The notes under the pieces are model-generated. The model was not told where the DNA came from and did no database searches. It saw only the letters and a program-made list of their open reading frames with translations. 6,033 nucleotides of DNA from an uncultured Collinsella sp. (lineage in GTDB: Bacteria > Actinomycetota > Coriobacteriia > Coriobacteriales > Coriobacteriaceae). The DNA is taken from the NCBI GenBank assembly GCA_902475825.1, contig CABSBA010000099.1, forward strand, positions 1-6,033, read 5' to 3'. The translations under genes were made by a program, and so were the position numbers. Shown here piece after piece: positions 5,555 through 6,033 of the stretch; the stretch's first letter is position 1, and the number at the start of each line of letters is the position of its first letter.

Positions 5555-5588
5555 AATAAACCCAAACGCCCTCGCGCTCGGGTTTATT
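5555..5588 (-). terminator. Hairpin between the MFS remnant and ackA copy 2
   Basis: AATAAACCC and GGGTTTATT form a perfect 9-bp stem around a 16-nt GC-rich loop; on the minus strand it is followed by ATTG. It lies 33 nt past the stop of the transporter remnant, so a terminator for that gene is the simplest reading, though the T run is interrupted. If the ackA promoter is in the AT-rich TTATATATC sequence just upstream (about 5592-5602), the hairpin would instead sit in the ackA leader, 53 nt before its start codon, as in pta. Confidence 0.55.
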
Positions 5589-5621
5589 GCGTTGATATAT
5601 AAGTTATCGGTGCCCAAATAC

Positions 5622-6033
5622 TCACGGCCTTTGACTTGTAAGACGAAATAGCGCGGGGATATACACCAAAGAAGATATCCCGAGCGCTACAAGCAATATG
5701 ACTCGAATACCCGCGATGCTGCTCAACACAGCATTGAACAGATAGAAAAGGATGGCACCCACCGCCACCATCTGGCTTTGGACCGAAATCAGTGAACAGC
5801 GCATCGAAGAATCGACAGCATTTTGAAAAATTGAGTATTTAATTGGAGCAAATAACGAGTAAGCAACCGTCTGCAGTACATAGAACACGGGCAGCAAATA
5901 GACCGGAGTAAAGGGAATCAAAAACAGAGCAGTCAGGAAAAGGCGCACGATGCCGCAAATACGCGCAAAACGGCCCTTGAACCTGTAAGCTGAACAACAC
6001 CAGCAATGACGGCGCAGAGGTGGCGTTCAAGTA
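5622..6033 (-). pseudogene. C-terminal part of an MFS-type transporter, frame broken near the window edge
   Basis: The frame ending at the TGA at 5622-5624 encodes a very hydrophobic tail: a long segment LFLTALFLIPF...VYLLPVFYVLQ, then a loop PIKYSIFQNAVDSSMRCS, then two more helices (about VGAILFYLFNAVLSSIAG and VILLVALGISSLVYIPALF) and a short basic end. Pattern and spacing fit the last three or four helices of a 12-helix major facilitator transporter; substrate is unknown. The frame stays open only up to 6026, where an in-frame TGA (6027-6029) stops it, and a full MFS protein would need roughly 300 more residues upstream. The other two minus-strand frames carry the plausible hydrophobic extension near 5985-6030 (CAVIAGVV in one, SLLVLFS in another), which points to a frameshift. 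A GTG at 5948 could start a 108-residue protein, but it would begin mid-fold. The region is visibly less GC-rich than its neighbours. A sequencing error or an intact upstream part outside the window remains possible. Confidence 0.55.

Overview
The window is a GC-rich bacterial chromosomal segment. Its gene content and AckA/Pta type (short, single-domain Pta; two AckA copies with a VQGGW variant motif), together with strong G/C third-position codon use, suggest a gut actinobacterium of the Coriobacteriia, most likely Collinsella. That assignment is an inference from sequence style; no database search was made.

Layout from left to right. (1) Positions 1-1415, minus strand: the start of a family 2 glycosyltransferase (cut by the window edge) sits downstream of, and overlaps by 8 nt, a complete UDP-galactopyranose mutase gene (glf). 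This is the end of a surface-polysaccharide operon. (2) 1416-1646: a divergent control region with two TATAAT boxes facing away from each other, a small inverted repeat in the glf leader and a strong hairpin in the pta leader. (3) 1647-2627, plus strand: pta, phosphate acetyltransferase. (4) 2628-2979: a 352-nt gene-free stretch with a large nested inverted repeat (29-bp perfect outer arms around a 15-bp terminator-like stem), about 146 nt of unexplained sequence, and the intrinsic terminator of the next gene. (5) 2980-4158 and 4323-5501, minus strand: two complete, tandem acetate kinase genes, about 60% identical in protein by hand alignment, separated by a terminator and an AT-rich upstream region. 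(6) 5622-6033, minus strand: the C-terminal end of an MFS-type membrane transporter whose reading frame is broken near the window edge, followed by a hairpin terminator.

Pta converts acetyl-CoA and phosphate to acetyl phosphate. AckA transfers that phosphate to ADP, giving acetate and ATP. The window therefore holds the whole acetate fermentation (overflow) pathway, but not as the usual ackA-pta operon: pta converges on two separately terminated ackA genes. The most notable features are the duplicated, diverging ackA pair with altered active-site motifs, the nested inverted repeat between pta and ackA, and a similar hairpin (AAACCC...GGGTTTATT) about 52 nt upstream of both the pta and the distal ackA start codons. 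I see no CRISPR array, tRNA, rRNA or insertion sequence, and no sign of a wholly new multi-gene system.
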